From Tridacna crocea (Eukaryota > Mollusca > Bivalvia > Cardiida > Cardiidae): DNA of 64,000 bases. The first letter of the stretch is position 1. Each line of letters starts with the position of its first letter. Location of the stretch: contig OX031065.1 in the NCBI GenBank assembly GCA_943736015.1, positions 35,168,427 through 35,232,426 of the forward strand. The letters are read 5' to 3'. The notes under the pieces are model-generated. The model searched no databases. It saw nothing but the letters and a program-made list of their open reading frames with translations, and was not told the origin of the DNA. Below, piece after piece: positions 12,701 through 20,939 of this stretch. The position numbers were made by a program, and so were the translations under genes.

Positions 12701-14744
12701 TGTTGTTCTGGGCCGGCTTTCCTACTGTACCTACTTGGTCCATCTAATATGGATACAGTTTTATGGCATCAGTGCTCGAGAGAACGTATACCAAACCGAC
12801 TTTGATCTGGTGGGTACAGTAAAGGTCTACGTTCTTACCTCCCTATCAATCAAATGCCAATATCTTAACTCTTTACCATACGAGAAAATTGTAGACCACT
12901 CAAAATGAAAGCATTTGCAGACGACAAAATAAATGTGACTGAAAAAAAATGAAATTTGGTTTGGGAAGGGTAGAAAACATAGTGGGAAAAGGAGAAAACG
13001 ATTTTTACAAGCATTTTCTCCTTTTCCAATGATGTTTTTAAAAAGTTCTTTTTTCTCAGTGTCGTTAAAAGTCAGAATGTGCGGTAAAGAGTTAAACAAA
13101 TGCATTGTTCAAGGAACATTTATCGTAGACGAGAACGCTATGTGTTATAGTATGTTTAGCAGAGCCAATTCTGTATTTGATCGGTTGGTTCCTTTGTTTA
13201 ACTTGCTGTAAAAAACAAACTGGTAAGAGAGAATTAATTGTAACGTTAGAGCCGGTGACGTTTGCAAAGTAATGTCCATAATTCTAAGAAAAGCCTGTTT
13301 GACTCGAGCCAAAGAGAGAAATAACTCACCGCGAGAGTTTCCCTTTCCTGTAGTGTTTTCACCGTTAGACTGCAGGAGAAAAAACAATCTTCTTGCAAAA
13401 ATTAAAGCAAGCATAAACTGATAGTTTCTGCAAAAAGATGTTGACTATCTTGTGATCCTACCATAGTTTCCTTCGTTCACATTGACTCTCTTTTCGCTCT
13501 GAGACGATAGTTCTCTGCGGTCCTTGATTACTTCTTGTTTATATTTAGATGTCAATTGTTCATATCGTAGGGTGGAAAAAAATGAATAATAGACAGTTTT
13601 AGTTTGTGAAAAAAGATAAATGCCTTGTTATTTTCGGATCAATTTAGTTTCACAAAATACCAGGTATGGCAGATTCTAGGTCAGATTGCATTTTATGTAA
13701 ATTCTGATAACCGAACTAAAAAAAGAATCTAGATAATTCTTCGCATTCTACAGATTCATACGCATAAGTACTATAGGAACGTAATTGGCGGCAGTAGATG
13801 AATATAGTATACTTGATTTTTTAAATCGTTAAATAACAAGTCAAATTCGGGTGACCTACCCAGCAACTATGCTTTCATTAGTACCGTGACTGGGACGGGG
13901 TGGGGACTGTATTTCCGAATTCTCATCAATTCCTTTAACTCTTTCCCAAACAAGCCCTGGCTTTTACGTGCCTGCAGTACAAGTCTTTAGAAAATACTGT
14001 GGAAAAAGGAGAAATTGCTCGTAAAGAGCAATTTCTCCTTTTCCCACGGTGTTTTCTAGCCCATTGGAAAACTTTCTACCATTCTCATCATATTCAAAAT
14101 TGTCATCTAAAAACACTTTGAGTTTGGGACAGTCTAAAATTTCATTTCTAAAAACACTTTGAGTTTAGGACAGTCTAAAATTTGTCATTTCTAAAAACAC
14201 TTTGAGTTTGGGACAGTCTAAAATTTGTCATTTGGGAAAGGGTTAAACAATTTAGACTGATTTCACTTTTACAGATTAACATGACTGCAAGATAGTGTGT
14301 GTTTGTTGTTCTCACTGTTTTTCATGATATGGTACCTACGTTTAATTTGTATTTAGTTGAACGCTATTCTTGGTCTCTTGGAATTTTCTGAACTCTTGGT
14401 AAATGTTTTTTTCACATTTTTGTCAATTTACGTGATCGAGGGCCACATACACCACCGATTCTTAACTCTATCCTGACTCTTTTTTTCTGGAAATAGAAAG
14501 TAATCATTTGGATCAGCCAATGAAAAAAAACTGCTCAATACGTAAAAAAAAAAGAAAGAAAACAAATGCGATTTAGACTAAGCATACAGCCGTAAGACTT
14601 TTACACAGGTCCTGTTTATTCTACTTTCAGATTTACTATTACATCGGAAACGTGGTGATTTCCTACTTTATTGCTTTTGGAACCTCGCTGGTGTTTGAAG
14701 CACCAATGATGGGCCTAGAAAAGGTGCTTTTCAGACCTAAATAG
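473..14744 (+). CDS. NRF-6-like acyltransferase-3 membrane protein, gene A (3' part)
   Basis: Spliced gene. Exons: 473-780, 1241-1396, 1696-1798, 3024-3122, 4011-4176, 5157-5236, 7346-7468, (9564-9614, weak), 9857-9980, 11811-11997, 12667-12809, 14631-14744. All confident junctions are AG/GT and reading phase is kept throughout, ending at TAG. The product is a multi-pass membrane protein. Family marks seen are GIRFLSMTW..GHS (H in an early membrane segment), WYLANDMQFYVLSPL, RMGPYIIGLLAGY and FLSWSPFVVLGRLSYCTYLVH. These fit the nose-resistant-to-fluoxetine 6 family, which carries an N-terminal NRF domain and an acyltransferase-3 domain. In C. elegans, members act in intestinal lipid or drug transport; the bivalve substrate is unknown. 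The four exons coding the signal peptide and NRF domain must lie left of the window. The family call is strong; any enzymatic role is inference. Confidence 0.92.
1241..1396 (+). CDS. Gene A exon 6
   Basis: A 156-nt exon (TTTAG acceptor, GTAAAT donor). It codes LEKIFLSFSVYSNGLKIL and then GIRFLSMTWVILGHSLRFD, the start of the acyltransferase-3 core with its conserved His. It matches gene B exon 6 in length and phase. Confidence 0.93.
1696..1798 (+). CDS. Gene A exon 7
   Basis: A 103-nt exon coding VPYYFQSKIWQWTFYG and SATVSVDTFFTLR, bounded by TTTCAG and GTAAGA. It is the same length as gene B exon 7 and nearly identical in protein. Confidence 0.93.
2091..2319. mobile_element. TTAA-flanked palindromic MITE (family P1), copy 1
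   Basis: Starts TTAACCTTTTACTCCATA and ends with the reverse complement of CCCTTTACCCCATA plus TTAA, so it has 14-bp inverted ends inside TTAA. The centre is a long hairpin (GGCAAAAGGTGAAATTGCTC and its complement). A TTAA target with a CCC-type terminus points to a piggyBac-like non-autonomous element. It sits in an intron of gene A. Confidence 0.8.
3024..3122 (+). CDS. Gene A exon 8
   Basis: A 99-nt exon coding GLLVAYLTLKELSKRGG and PKKLNWFMFYFHRYWR, between TTTTGCAG and GTAAGT. Gene B exon 8 is the same length and nearly the same sequence. Confidence 0.93.
4011..4176 (+). CDS. Gene A exon 9
   Basis: Begins after TCCAATAG with LTPAYMLSLMVYATLLRYFG and ends at AAAATG before GTTTGT. The part with C..GWWKNLLYVNNYFD is a conserved luminal or extracellular loop of the family. 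No counterpart of this exon was found downstream of gene B. Confidence 0.9.
4881..4962. repeat. Palindromic element family P2, copy 1
   Basis: An 80-bp palindrome with arms ACCTCGTAACTACAGC and GCTGTAGTTCCGAGGT and outer bases resembling ATCGTCG/CCAACGAT. Similar copies lie near 19.3, 25.0 and 56.7 kb. Confidence 0.78.
5157..5236 (+). CDS. Gene A exon 10
   Basis: An 80-nt exon coding CFGWSWYLANDMQFYVLSPL and a membrane helix, between TTACAG and GTAAGT. W-Y-L-A-N-D-M-Q is the most recognisable family motif. Confidence 0.92.
5285..5513. mobile_element. P1 MITE, copy 2
   Basis: Nearly identical to the copy at 2,091. It has a perfect 14-bp inverted terminal repeat (CCCTTTACTCCATA) between TTAA sites and the same central hairpin with ATTGCTCGTGACGAGCAAT. 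It lies in the intron after exon 10. Confidence 0.82.
5632..5765 (+). repeat. SINE 3' remnant
   Basis: The end reads GATATGACCTTAGCTGTTAA, then GACGTTAAACCCCAATACAA. That GACGTTAAAC...AA tail is the typical 3' end of bivalve tRNA-derived SINEs. No intact polymerase III head was seen. Confidence 0.5.
6065..6150 (+). repeat. SINE-like tail, shared with 20.1 kb
   Basis: GTGAGCTGTCGCCGTGCTAT and GAAAGCGGCGTAAACACAAA recur with few changes at 20,105-20,175 (TGTGAACTGTCGCCGTGATATG; GAAAGCGGCGTAAAACACC). It is probably the 3' region of a SINE family. Confidence 0.5.
6412..6986 (-). mobile_element. Internally deleted mariner-family transposon
   Basis: The outer ends are TACGAGGTGTGATCAAAAAG on the right-reading strand and, inverted, TACGACGTGTGATTAGAA. 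These are mariner-type terminal repeats flanked by TA. Only about 575 bp separate them, against about 1.3 kb for a full element, so the N-terminal half of the transposase is gone. Confidence 0.82.
6486..6854 (-). pseudogene. Mariner transposase C-terminal fragment
   Basis: The reading includes GVLLLQDNAPAHTSQVA, the second catalytic Asp block (DNAPAH), then PHPPYSPDMAPSDFYLFPKL, where PYSPDxAPSDF carries the third acidic residue of the mariner DD34D group. A stop falls where the family has RW (LEQR-stop-TKF), after which the frame continues to LKGDYIEK. Together with the missing N-terminal half, this copy cannot make transposase. Confidence 0.88.
7046..7269. mobile_element. P1-type MITE, divergent copy
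   Basis: TTAA-flanked, with the hairpin core GGAAACATTGTGGGAAAAGG...CCTTTTCCCACAATGTTTTC around an AAAATG..GCATTTT centre. Its right end is GGAAAAGGGTTAA. It ends only about 80 bp before gene A exon 11. Confidence 0.72.
7346..7468 (+). CDS. Gene A exon 11
   Basis: A 123-nt exon after TTTCAG coding a membrane helix (NAAAGYFVSFLFLAGTTVAR) and the loop that follows, ending at ...GPKP before GTACGT. Phase 2 is kept on both sides. Confidence 0.88.
7616..8135. mobile_element. Foldback/MITE element with ~120-bp inverted arms (P5)
   Basis: The left arm starts TTCCATAAATAAGTGTGCAC and runs through TTTATTTCTCGTCGCA, GTTTACTGAAGAC and GCAGAGTCTGTA-like sequence. The right arm is its inverse, ending GTGCACACTTATTTATGGAA. 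The unpaired middle of about 280 bp resembles 22,980-23,190 in opposite orientation. It lies in the intron after exon 11. Confidence 0.75.
9103..9262. mobile_element. Palindromic MITE family P3, copy 1
   Basis: Arms include CTTCTGATTGGCTAAACC and GGTTTAGCCAATCAGAAG around a short centre, with outer GTCTTATTCTCC / GGAGAATAAGAC and GGTTGGTGAATACGGGCCC at the right end. A second copy follows directly. Confidence 0.75.
9271..9450. mobile_element. P3 MITE, copy 2 (tandem with copy 1)
   Basis: Starts GAACGTTCTTTGTC and ends TTCTTAAGAACGGTTGGTGAA CACGGACCC-like. The core is the same CAATCAGAAGT hairpin with GTAACAG arms. It is head-to-tail with the first copy. Confidence 0.75.
9564..9614 (+). CDS. 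Possible gene A exon 12a with weak donor
   Basis: Follows TTTTTTAG and codes about 17 residues (LLAFYDDSFEASNLFLG) in the phase required by exon 11, with a length divisible by three. Its donor would be GTTTAC, far from consensus. The peptide fills a gap between a membrane helix and the FFDKMY motif where family members usually have a short variable loop with an aromatic-D. It could be a cassette exon or an accident. Confidence 0.45.
9857..9980 (+). CDS. Gene A exon 12
   Basis: A 124-nt exon after TTGACAG coding KDGNFFDKMYAPGHTRMGPY and a helix (IIGLLAGYFLYKY). The R-x-G-P-Y-x-x-G-L/I block is typical of NRF-6-like proteins. The donor is GTCTGT. Confidence 0.9.
10890..10985. repeat. Inverted repeat, ~27-bp arms
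   Basis: TCAGGTGGCAGGGGACTT at the left and AAGTCCCCCGCCACCTGA at the right, with TTGTAC/GTACAA just outside. It is a compact foldback of about 95 bp in the intron before exon 13. Confidence 0.65.
11528..11758. mobile_element. P1 MITE, copy 3 (opposite orientation)
   Basis: The same element as at 2,091 and 5,285 but inverted. It starts TTAACCCTTTACCCCATA, has the same hairpin core, and its right TTAA is mutated to TTATAA. It ends about 50 bp before gene A exon 13. Confidence 0.8.
11811..11997 (+). CDS. Gene A exon 13
   Basis: A 187-nt exon after TTTTAG with two hydrophobic stretches (LLGWFCCMAIIVLVIYGVYP and AWAIAVSWIIFSCATGHG), separated by a loop with FLTVDESVAYVTLHRTAW. The LHR-W block is conserved in the family. 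The donor is GTAGGT, at phase 1. Confidence 0.92.
12667..12809 (+). CDS. Gene A exon 14
   Basis: A 143-nt exon after TTGTAG coding WINDFLSWSPFVVLGRLSYC and TYLVHLIWIQFY. The pattern FLSW-x-P-F-x-x-L-x-R-L-x-Y-x-x-Y-L-V-H is diagnostic of the family's C-terminal end. The donor is GTGGGT. The open frame continues upstream of 12,667, but only as intron. Confidence 0.93.
12865..13095. mobile_element. P1-type MITE
   Basis: TTAACTCTTTACC at the left and GGTAAAGAGTTAA at the right are perfect complements. Between them is the shared core (AAAACATAGTGGGAAAAGGA and its imperfect complement). It starts 55 bp after exon 14. Confidence 0.8.
13935..14246. mobile_element. P1-type MITE with internal triplication
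   Basis: TTAACTCTTTCCCAAA at the left and TTTGGGAAAGGGTTAA at the right. The core hairpin carries AGAAATTGCTC/GAGCAATTTCT. Its right half contains a 43-bp unit present three times (14,107-14,232), so it is longer than its relatives. Confidence 0.78.
14107..14232 (+). repeat. 43-bp direct repeat, three units
   Basis: The unit begins CTAAAAACACTTTGAGTTTG and ends near GTCTAAAATTTGTCATTT. Three consecutive copies differ by a few bases and a short deletion. It is a local expansion inside the MITE. Confidence 0.8.
14631..14744 (+). CDS. Gene A last coding exon
   Basis: A 114-nt exon after CTTTCAG coding a last helix (NVVISYFIAFGTSLVFEAP) and the end MMGLEKVLFRPK before TAG. E-x-P-x-x-x-L-E-K-x-L is the usual C-terminal signature of NRF-6-like proteins. 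Confidence 0.93.
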   Translation: MYYYIGNVVISYFIAFGTSLVFEAPMMGLEKVLFRPK

Positions 14745-14851
14745 TGGACCAGTTGAAGAAGTAGAAAATGCGTCTTTAATCAACAAAGAACATTACTTTT
14801 TTAAACAAACCTTTTTCCAAAAGTACCTGTCTGTTATTTCAAATGTGCTCA

Positions 14852-14857
14852 AATAAA
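14852..14857 (+). terminator. Polyadenylation signal of gene A
   Basis: AATAAA lies 108 bases after the stop codon, in an AT-rich 3' UTR. This is the only canonical hexamer I noticed just downstream of the gene. Confidence 0.6.
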
Positions 14858-14933
14858 TGGTACATGCTCTGTGAAAAGGGGGCTTAATGCATCTGTAAAC
14901 AGTATCGAACAAGGTCAGCCTCCGCGCAGGCTG

Positions 14934-15202
14934 ATATGGAGTGCAATACGCGAAAAGGGTGGTTCGGACATTTGCGTAAAGTATCGTCCCTGATTAGCGT
15001 GTTCAGTCCGCACCGGCTAATCCGAAACGACACTTTCCGATTTTATTTGATTTTCTGTTTTACGCAAGTCTATTGTATCACAAAATCTAATGTAGTCGTA
15101 AAGTGCCGTCTCGGATTAGCCTGCGCGGACTGCGCAGGCTAATCCGGGACGACACTTTACGCAAATCTCCGAATGCACCTTTTCGCGTGTTGCACTCCAT
15201 AT
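14934..15202. mobile_element. Double-hairpin MITE family P4, copy 1
   Basis: The ends are inverted: ATATGGAGTGCAATACGCGA at the left and its complement at the right. Inside are two hairpins built from CGTCTCGGATTAGCCTGCGC-type sequence, separated by a spacer with ATCACAAAATCTAATGTAGT. The second copy, at 16,522, is inverted relative to this one. Confidence 0.82.
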
Positions 15203-15526
15203 GGGCCGAATCCTTTTGCTATTGGTCATTTTCTGCATGCCAAAGGATCAGTTTACCTCATAATTCAGTCGGTTGTTTGATAAAATTGAATTTAATGAAT
15301 CCCTAATACTATGATGTCTCTCTTTGCACAATGCTTTACTAATATGAATTAAGTACCCCTTCTGCTAGAGCTGTGAAAAGAAATTATACTTGTATTATAT
15401 GTTCTCGACATTACATTGTCAAAAAAGAGGGGCAACTGATTTAACCTTTAATGTATTGGATTAGAACTAAGAGAATCTCTTGCTTTTATCAATGTATTCA
15501 TGAACCGCATGGAAGATCTGGGCTCG

Positions 15527-15716
15527 TATTCATCAACCATTCTTAACAACACTCTTAGTCTAATTCTTCAGAATTAAGTCAGTGTGAAAGTAACAGAACT
15601 TCTGATTGGCTAAACCATATGGTTTAGCCAATCAGAAGTTCTTTTACTTTCATTGTCTGAAAATCTTGAAGAATAAGACAAAGAACGTTCTTAAGAATGG
15701 TTGGTGAATACAGCCC
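15527..15716. mobile_element. P3 MITE, copy 3 (near-complete palindrome)
   Basis: The ends GTATTCATCAACCATTCTTA and TAAGAATGGTTGGTGAATAC are inverted. The core is AAAGTAACAGAACTTCTGAT and its complement around CCATATGG. It is about 190 bp and the best preserved copy in the window. Confidence 0.82.
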
Positions 15717-15917
15717 CTGTTCGTTTTCGACAAGGGAGAGTTCATTGTCTCCAAAGGGAACTGTATCAGTATTGAAAGCAGATTTGCAAATGCCTGATAA
15801 TCGGGCATTTTAACGTTTAGCTGTGCGAAAACCCATACTTTATTTTGACAGTTTGTCATATGCACATCTAAAAAATATCCACCCATGTCAGCCTGTGCAG
15901 TTCTAAGTCAATTTATA

Positions 15918-16105
15918 ACCCTTTTCCAAACGACAAACTTTTGGACTAGACCAAATTGAAAGCATTTGCAGACGACAATTCAAATCTTGCTGAAAAGATG
16001 ATTTCTGTCTGTGATAGGGTAGAAAACACTGTGGGAACAGGAGAAAATGCTGGTTACAAGCTGTAGTTACGAGGTTTTGGAAGGACACCAACGATATCCA
16101 TTTCC
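15918..16105. mobile_element. Chimera of a P1 MITE left half and a P2 palindrome half
   Basis: The left part (TTTCCAAACGACAAACTTTT ... GTAGAAAACACTGTGGGAAC ... GAAAATGCTGGTTACAAGC) is P1. At the hairpin centre it switches to GCTGTAGTTACGAGGTTTTGG and CCAACGATAT, which is a P2 half arm. The expected right half of P1 is absent. Confidence 0.65.
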
Positions 16106-16521
16106 CTGCTAAATAAAGTGAATAAGACGTTTAAGCCATTATATTAAGCCGGTATCGTGTCAAACGGAATAAAAGAAATTTTCAACAGTATTTCAGTCCC
16201 ATTGTCGGTACAGATTTATACCAGCTTTGTACGTAACGTTGAAATAAGCCATTTGCAATCAATATAACATGTTTTTATTTTAAATCCTCACAGAAAAAAA
16301 AGCTGTTCTATTGTAATAGTAACTGTTGGTTTGTGTACAATTCAACTTCCCGCTGACCGAGTACTTTGTGGCACCTGGCCGAACTTTTGGCTCATCTAAA
16401 ATGCTCTGAAACATGAAACTTCCGGTGAATATAAAAACAAAACACCATCCCTTCGTTTGTTACACTATAATTGTACCCTGGCGTAGAAAAAATCTATAAA
16501 TTTGGAGATCAAGTTTTATAA

Positions 16522-16789
16522 TTGGAGTGCAACACGCGAAAAGGTGCATTCGGACATTTGCGTAAAGTGCCGTCTCGGATTAGCCTGCGCAGTCCGCGCA
16601 GGCTAATCCGGGACGGCACTTTACGACTACATTAGATTTTGTGCTACAGTAGACTTGCGTAAAACAGTAAATTGCATAAAATCGGAAAGTGTCGTTTCGG
16701 ATTAGCCTGTGCGGAGTGTACACGCTGATCAGAGACGACACTTTACGCAAACGTCCGAATGACCCTTTTCACGTGTTGCACTCCATATT
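16522..16789. mobile_element. P4 MITE, copy 2
   Basis: Starts TTGGAGTGCAACACGCGAAA and ends ACGTGTTGCACTCCATAT. It contains the CGGATTAGCCTGCGCAGTCC hairpin and a second, more diverged hairpin. Orientation is opposite to the copy at 14,934. Confidence 0.82.
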
Positions 16790-17066
16790 ATAGAAATACC
16801 ACGGCCACCGATATATATTAGAGATAAGGAGCAACCCAAAAAAAATATTGATGCATAACATCATTGGCGCCGCAATCAGTTGTTTCTTAAGAAAAGTCAC
16901 AATACAGCATTTTAAACTGGCTGAAGTATATTTTTACAGACCTTAGTGAGAAATGAACTGAGAAGTTCAAAACAATCCATAGAATACAACTTAAACTTTA
17001 TAAAAGAACCAATAATAGTAAAACACAATCATAGCCATTCTTCGGCGAAATCAAACATAATTTTAC

Positions 17067-17258
17067 GGACTCCTGTTTCCGCCATCCACGTGAGGTCGAA
17101 AAGAGGATTTTTTTTTTTTTGACATTTGTCAGGTCAAAAACTTCAACTTCTCTACTTTTCGGAGTAACTGTTTTGCTAGAAAAGTGGACGTTAGTGTGCC
17201 TAATTTCTACTTTTCTAGTTCCTCGTAGGTCGAAAAGTGGATGGCGGAAACAGGATTC
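17067..17258. mobile_element. Foldback element P6
   Basis: CCTGTTTCCGCCATCCAC at the left and GTGGATGGCGGAAACAGG at the right are perfect 18-bp inverted ends. AGGTCGAAAAG and related words lie just inside. The 190-bp total and lack of coding sequence suggest a MITE. Confidence 0.72.
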
Positions 17259-17387
17259 CGTATAATTTCAGTTAGAGCCATGTACAAAAGCAGCTGTCAT
17301 TCGAGAAACAAAACTAGAAAATAGTATTAAAAGTAGGTTCCAAATTACCAAATCGATATTAAAAACTGAATATAAATTGACCAAAAT

Positions 17388-17500
17388 GGGTACGAAATGA
17401 TCGAAGTGGGTAAAAATGACAAAAATAAAAAGAATAGGTGGGTATGAAATGGCCAAAATTGGACGAAATGGCCTAAGTACGACATGACCTAGTTACAAAA
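17388..17500 (+). repeat. Degenerate short tandem motif (GGGTACGAAATGACC-like)
   Basis: Units such as ATGGGTACGAAATGATCGA, GTGGGTATGAAATGGCC and GGACGAAATGGCC repeat about every 16-20 bp. A similar run is at 48,252-48,333. Confidence 0.55.
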
Positions 17501-18658
17501 TTACTTGAAACCGAGTAAACAATAAGACTGCCTCCATGGGTACTTTTTAAAAGCAAATAAAAATATAGTGCCGCTGCTCATGCGGTGCCAAAATGAATGC
17601 CTGAATCTGGTCTGTGTCATGTGATTGGTGACGTAACAGGTGACTTTTGTGTAACGAGATTAGGTTTAACACGCGTAGAAGAACACTATTAAAAAACAAG
17701 GAGTATAATAATATGTTTGTCAATGATTCTGAACTTTCACCGACGCTTTTACTCGTTGATTGGACGATTTAACAACTATAGACAAATGAGCTTATGGGAT
17801 GCCCTTTTTTCCCACGATGGCTTGATGCTTTTTTGTGCAAAGACACATTTAATCATGTGGTTACCAAAATGAGCCCCAAACACTATTTGTGGTCCGTTGA
17901 CAAGACTGACAGACTGCTTTCACTCATACGGCTTGTGTTAAAGAGATTTCAACATCAGCTAATGAATAATCTGCCCTGCATAGCCAAAACATCCAACAGA
18001 TCAAAGTCTAAGACATTTGTCCGGTCAAAGAAGCATCGCTGTAGTGCTCTAAGATATGCTAATGGAGAGTCAAACGTATGTTCTATCAGCAATCATTTGA
18101 CAATTACAATTCAATATAGTTGTTATCATGCATATTGCCACGAAAAAAGAAATCTTCGTTCCTAAAATAAATCTCTTTTCAAGAGAGTTTATAACATTAC
18201 AGGTAATGGTTAACTAAGGAAATATGTTAAAGACGAAAACTTTCGTCTTTTATATGAAACATATCATGGTGCTATACAGGAAAAGGAAAATACTTAAGGA
18301 AATAATAGATTACTACCTAGGATAAAATGTTAACAAGTTGAAAATTTGAATATTAAGGTAGATAAATTATTAAGTTGAAAAGTTGATGGAGAATCAGCCA
18401 AAGATATTCAAACATTTGTTGGCGTCCGTGGCCAACATTTGTTTTGTATTCTATATACTTCTGTGAAGATTTTTTGATGGCTATCGCTTTACTAACGGAG
18501 TAAGAATTTACACAGAAATATAACCCCACAGTCGTTTTGTTTTCGACATAGAAATTCTGCTCTGTAAAAATCCCTAAGTTTGACATTTTTTTTCTTAATT
18601 TCTTCCTTCAAGGCATGCTTTTTACCGGATTTTCTGTTGGGTGGCACATGTGGCATAG

Positions 18659-18727
18659 AGACTCTCTCTCTGTCTCTCTCCCTCTCTGTCTCTCTCTCTC
18701 TCTCTCTCTCTGTCTGTCTCCCTCTCA
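18659..18727 (+). repeat. (TC)n microsatellite
   Basis: About 70 bp of TCTC/CTCTGT repeats. Long open frames reported across it on either strand are low-complexity artefacts. Confidence 0.9.
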
Positions 18728-19303
18728 AATTTACAAGGTAATTATGAGCTGTGCAATAGTAAAATCCGAATCAACGAACACATTTCCTTATTTTGATGGC
18801 GGAACTTGAACTAGCTTTGCCTCTTTTAGAAGAAAATTATTTCGACTTTAAAATGCACATATCAGTACCACTAGCATGTGTACGGTAATGGAATATTAGT
18901 CTGGGTTCTTTCTAGTTTATGGCCACAATAGGGCCCATAGAGACAATGATAAGAAAACAGCTATAAGGAGTGGTTAACCCTGCCGGTACCATAGGTGAGA
19001 ACAAGAGCTTACGGTATTCATCAAGATCAGATTGCACAGAATATTCAGTCTGCTATAATCATACAGCCTCGAAAAGGTGGACAATCTATCCAAATTAATA
19101 CAGGTCTTAAAGAGTGGCTGTAAGAATGAATCTGTAAGTGCCCCACATAACTATTCAAAGTACTGTCTGCCAGTGGCAGAAGTGACGAATGCTGTTTTTG
19201 ATGTTCTACAAAATGGTTGGTGAATACAGACCCAGGAGCACCTCAGCAATACCATAAACTCCAAAATCAGTCTAGAATACTCATGTTAGAAAAATCATAA
19301 CTA

Positions 19304-19388
19304 ATAGTTGGTTTATTTCAAAAACCTCGTAACTACAGCGTGAAACAAGCTGTAGTTACGAGATTTTTTTTAAGTAAACCAACGATAT
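19304..19388. repeat. P2 palindrome, copy 2
   Basis: Arms are AAAACCTCGTAACTACAGC and GCTGTAGTTACGAGATTTT, with outer ATAGTTGGTTTA and TAAACCAACGAT. Confidence 0.78.
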
Positions 19389-19799
19389 ATGCACTGCAGT
19401 AGCATGGGTATAAGATTGAGGAGAACCCAGATTTTTTATTGAGTCAGGCTACATGCCCTTTTCGTGTCCAAAACACTATGTGACCCTTAATCTGCTAAAT
19501 ACGTGAAATGAAACTTCCAAGCCGAGAGAAAACACAAACAAATTAAACTAAAACTATCACTGTATGGAAACTCTGTACGGGAAATTTCTTCGGTGAATTC
19601 AAGATGGCGGACACGTCTTATTGACAAAGTAAGTGTCGTTTAATTTTGGTCCAAACTTGTTTCAAATTGCATCCCCGACTACGAGTAAGGTACCAAACTA
19701 AAGAGCTTTGATTGAAAAATCAAGTGATAGTAGCTTATGAGAAAACGGGGATGCCTCTTGTCCGTAATCCCGCGCTGAACATGATGTTTTGATGAAGTT

Positions 19800-20770
19800 G
19801 AAAAACGAAGCGGGACTACCAAATTTTGGATGTAGCTTTATCTAGTGGGCCTCAACCAGAAGGACCCAAATTATAGCCTTTGGGTTAAGTTTGTACCCAC
19901 ACCAGGGGTCACAAGTTTTACCTTGGCTTTTGTGTTGAAAACTTTATAAATAATCTTTTTACTAACCATAATAAAGCCTAGGGCTACCAAATTTAGCCCT
20001 GTTTCATGGGTCTCATGTTATACATGACCTTTTTTCTTTTAGGAAACTTTGAAAATGTTCTTGTTTATAACACAACAAGTACTGGTGAAACCCAGGAAAC
20101 ATGAATATGTGAACTGTCGCCGTGATATGACTGAAATAACGTTGAAAGCGGCGTAAAACACCTTTCAAACAAATAAACCTAGGCCTTGCGGCTATGTACT
20201 GGTAGATTTGTAAAAGCTTTCCCCAATATAAGCCCATGTAAAACTTATGACCCCGGGGCCGGGCCAAATTTGACCCCAGGACTATAAGTTGGGCACTCTT
20301 GGTAGACGCCCAGTTGATAAAGATACATGCCAAATTTGGTAGCCCAAGGCCTTTAAGAAGGATTTTTAAGTTTTCCCTAAATAATCCCGTATAAAACTTG
20401 TGACCCTCTAGGCGGGGCCAATTCGACTCCAGGGCTATTATTTGAAGGAAATTGGTAGAGGTTCACAACATAAAGCTACATGCCAAGTTTGGTAGCCCTA
20501 GGCCTTATGCTTTCAGATAAGAAGATTTTCAAAGATTTCAATATTTTTCAATTTTGTTGCCATGGCAAACAGAGTTTTTGAAGGAATCAGATTCATTTAA
20601 GAAATTCTGAATAAAGCCATGACAGGATAATTTCTGTGAAGTTTCATCAAGTTTGGATGGGTAGTGTCAGAGGAGATGTTTGAAATATAAGTTAATGCAC
20701 ATACGGGCATACACAGGACGGACAGCGGGCCATGAAATAAGCCCGCTGGCCTTCGACTAGTGGAGCTAAA
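19800..20770 (+). repeat. Degenerate tandem units with GGTAGCCC..GGCCTT motif
   Basis: Units around 20,230 and 20,380 share AAACTTATGACCC, GGGGCC, CCAGG and ACATGCCAAATTTGGTAGCC blocks spaced by about 150 bp; a further related unit lies near 19,870. It ends near GACAGCGGGCCATGAAATAA and GTGGAGCTAAAA. It resembles the neighbouring satellite-bearing element in plan. SINE-like sequence interrupts it at 20,100-20,180. Confidence 0.5.
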
Positions 20771-20939
20771 ATCCTCTTGCTGACTTAAAATCAACAAATG
20801 CGCTGTTCATTCAGCATAATTGTGACGTATGATCAATCATCAGTTTCTTTGTTTGCTGCATTGACAGTACAGCTGCGCTGTGTGTGTATGTGTATATGTT
20901 GTGGATGTGGATGTGGGTGTTTTTCTGGGTTCTTTTTTT

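Noticed and set aside
17794-18165. 123-codon open frame on the + strand
   Set aside because: I recognise no domain. It has no convincing splice sites or promoter and sits amid repeats. It is mentioned only as unassigned.
18492-18809. Open frames on both strands across the TC-rich tract
   Set aside because: They are low-complexity translations (RERERE..., SLSLSL...) of a microsatellite, with no other support.
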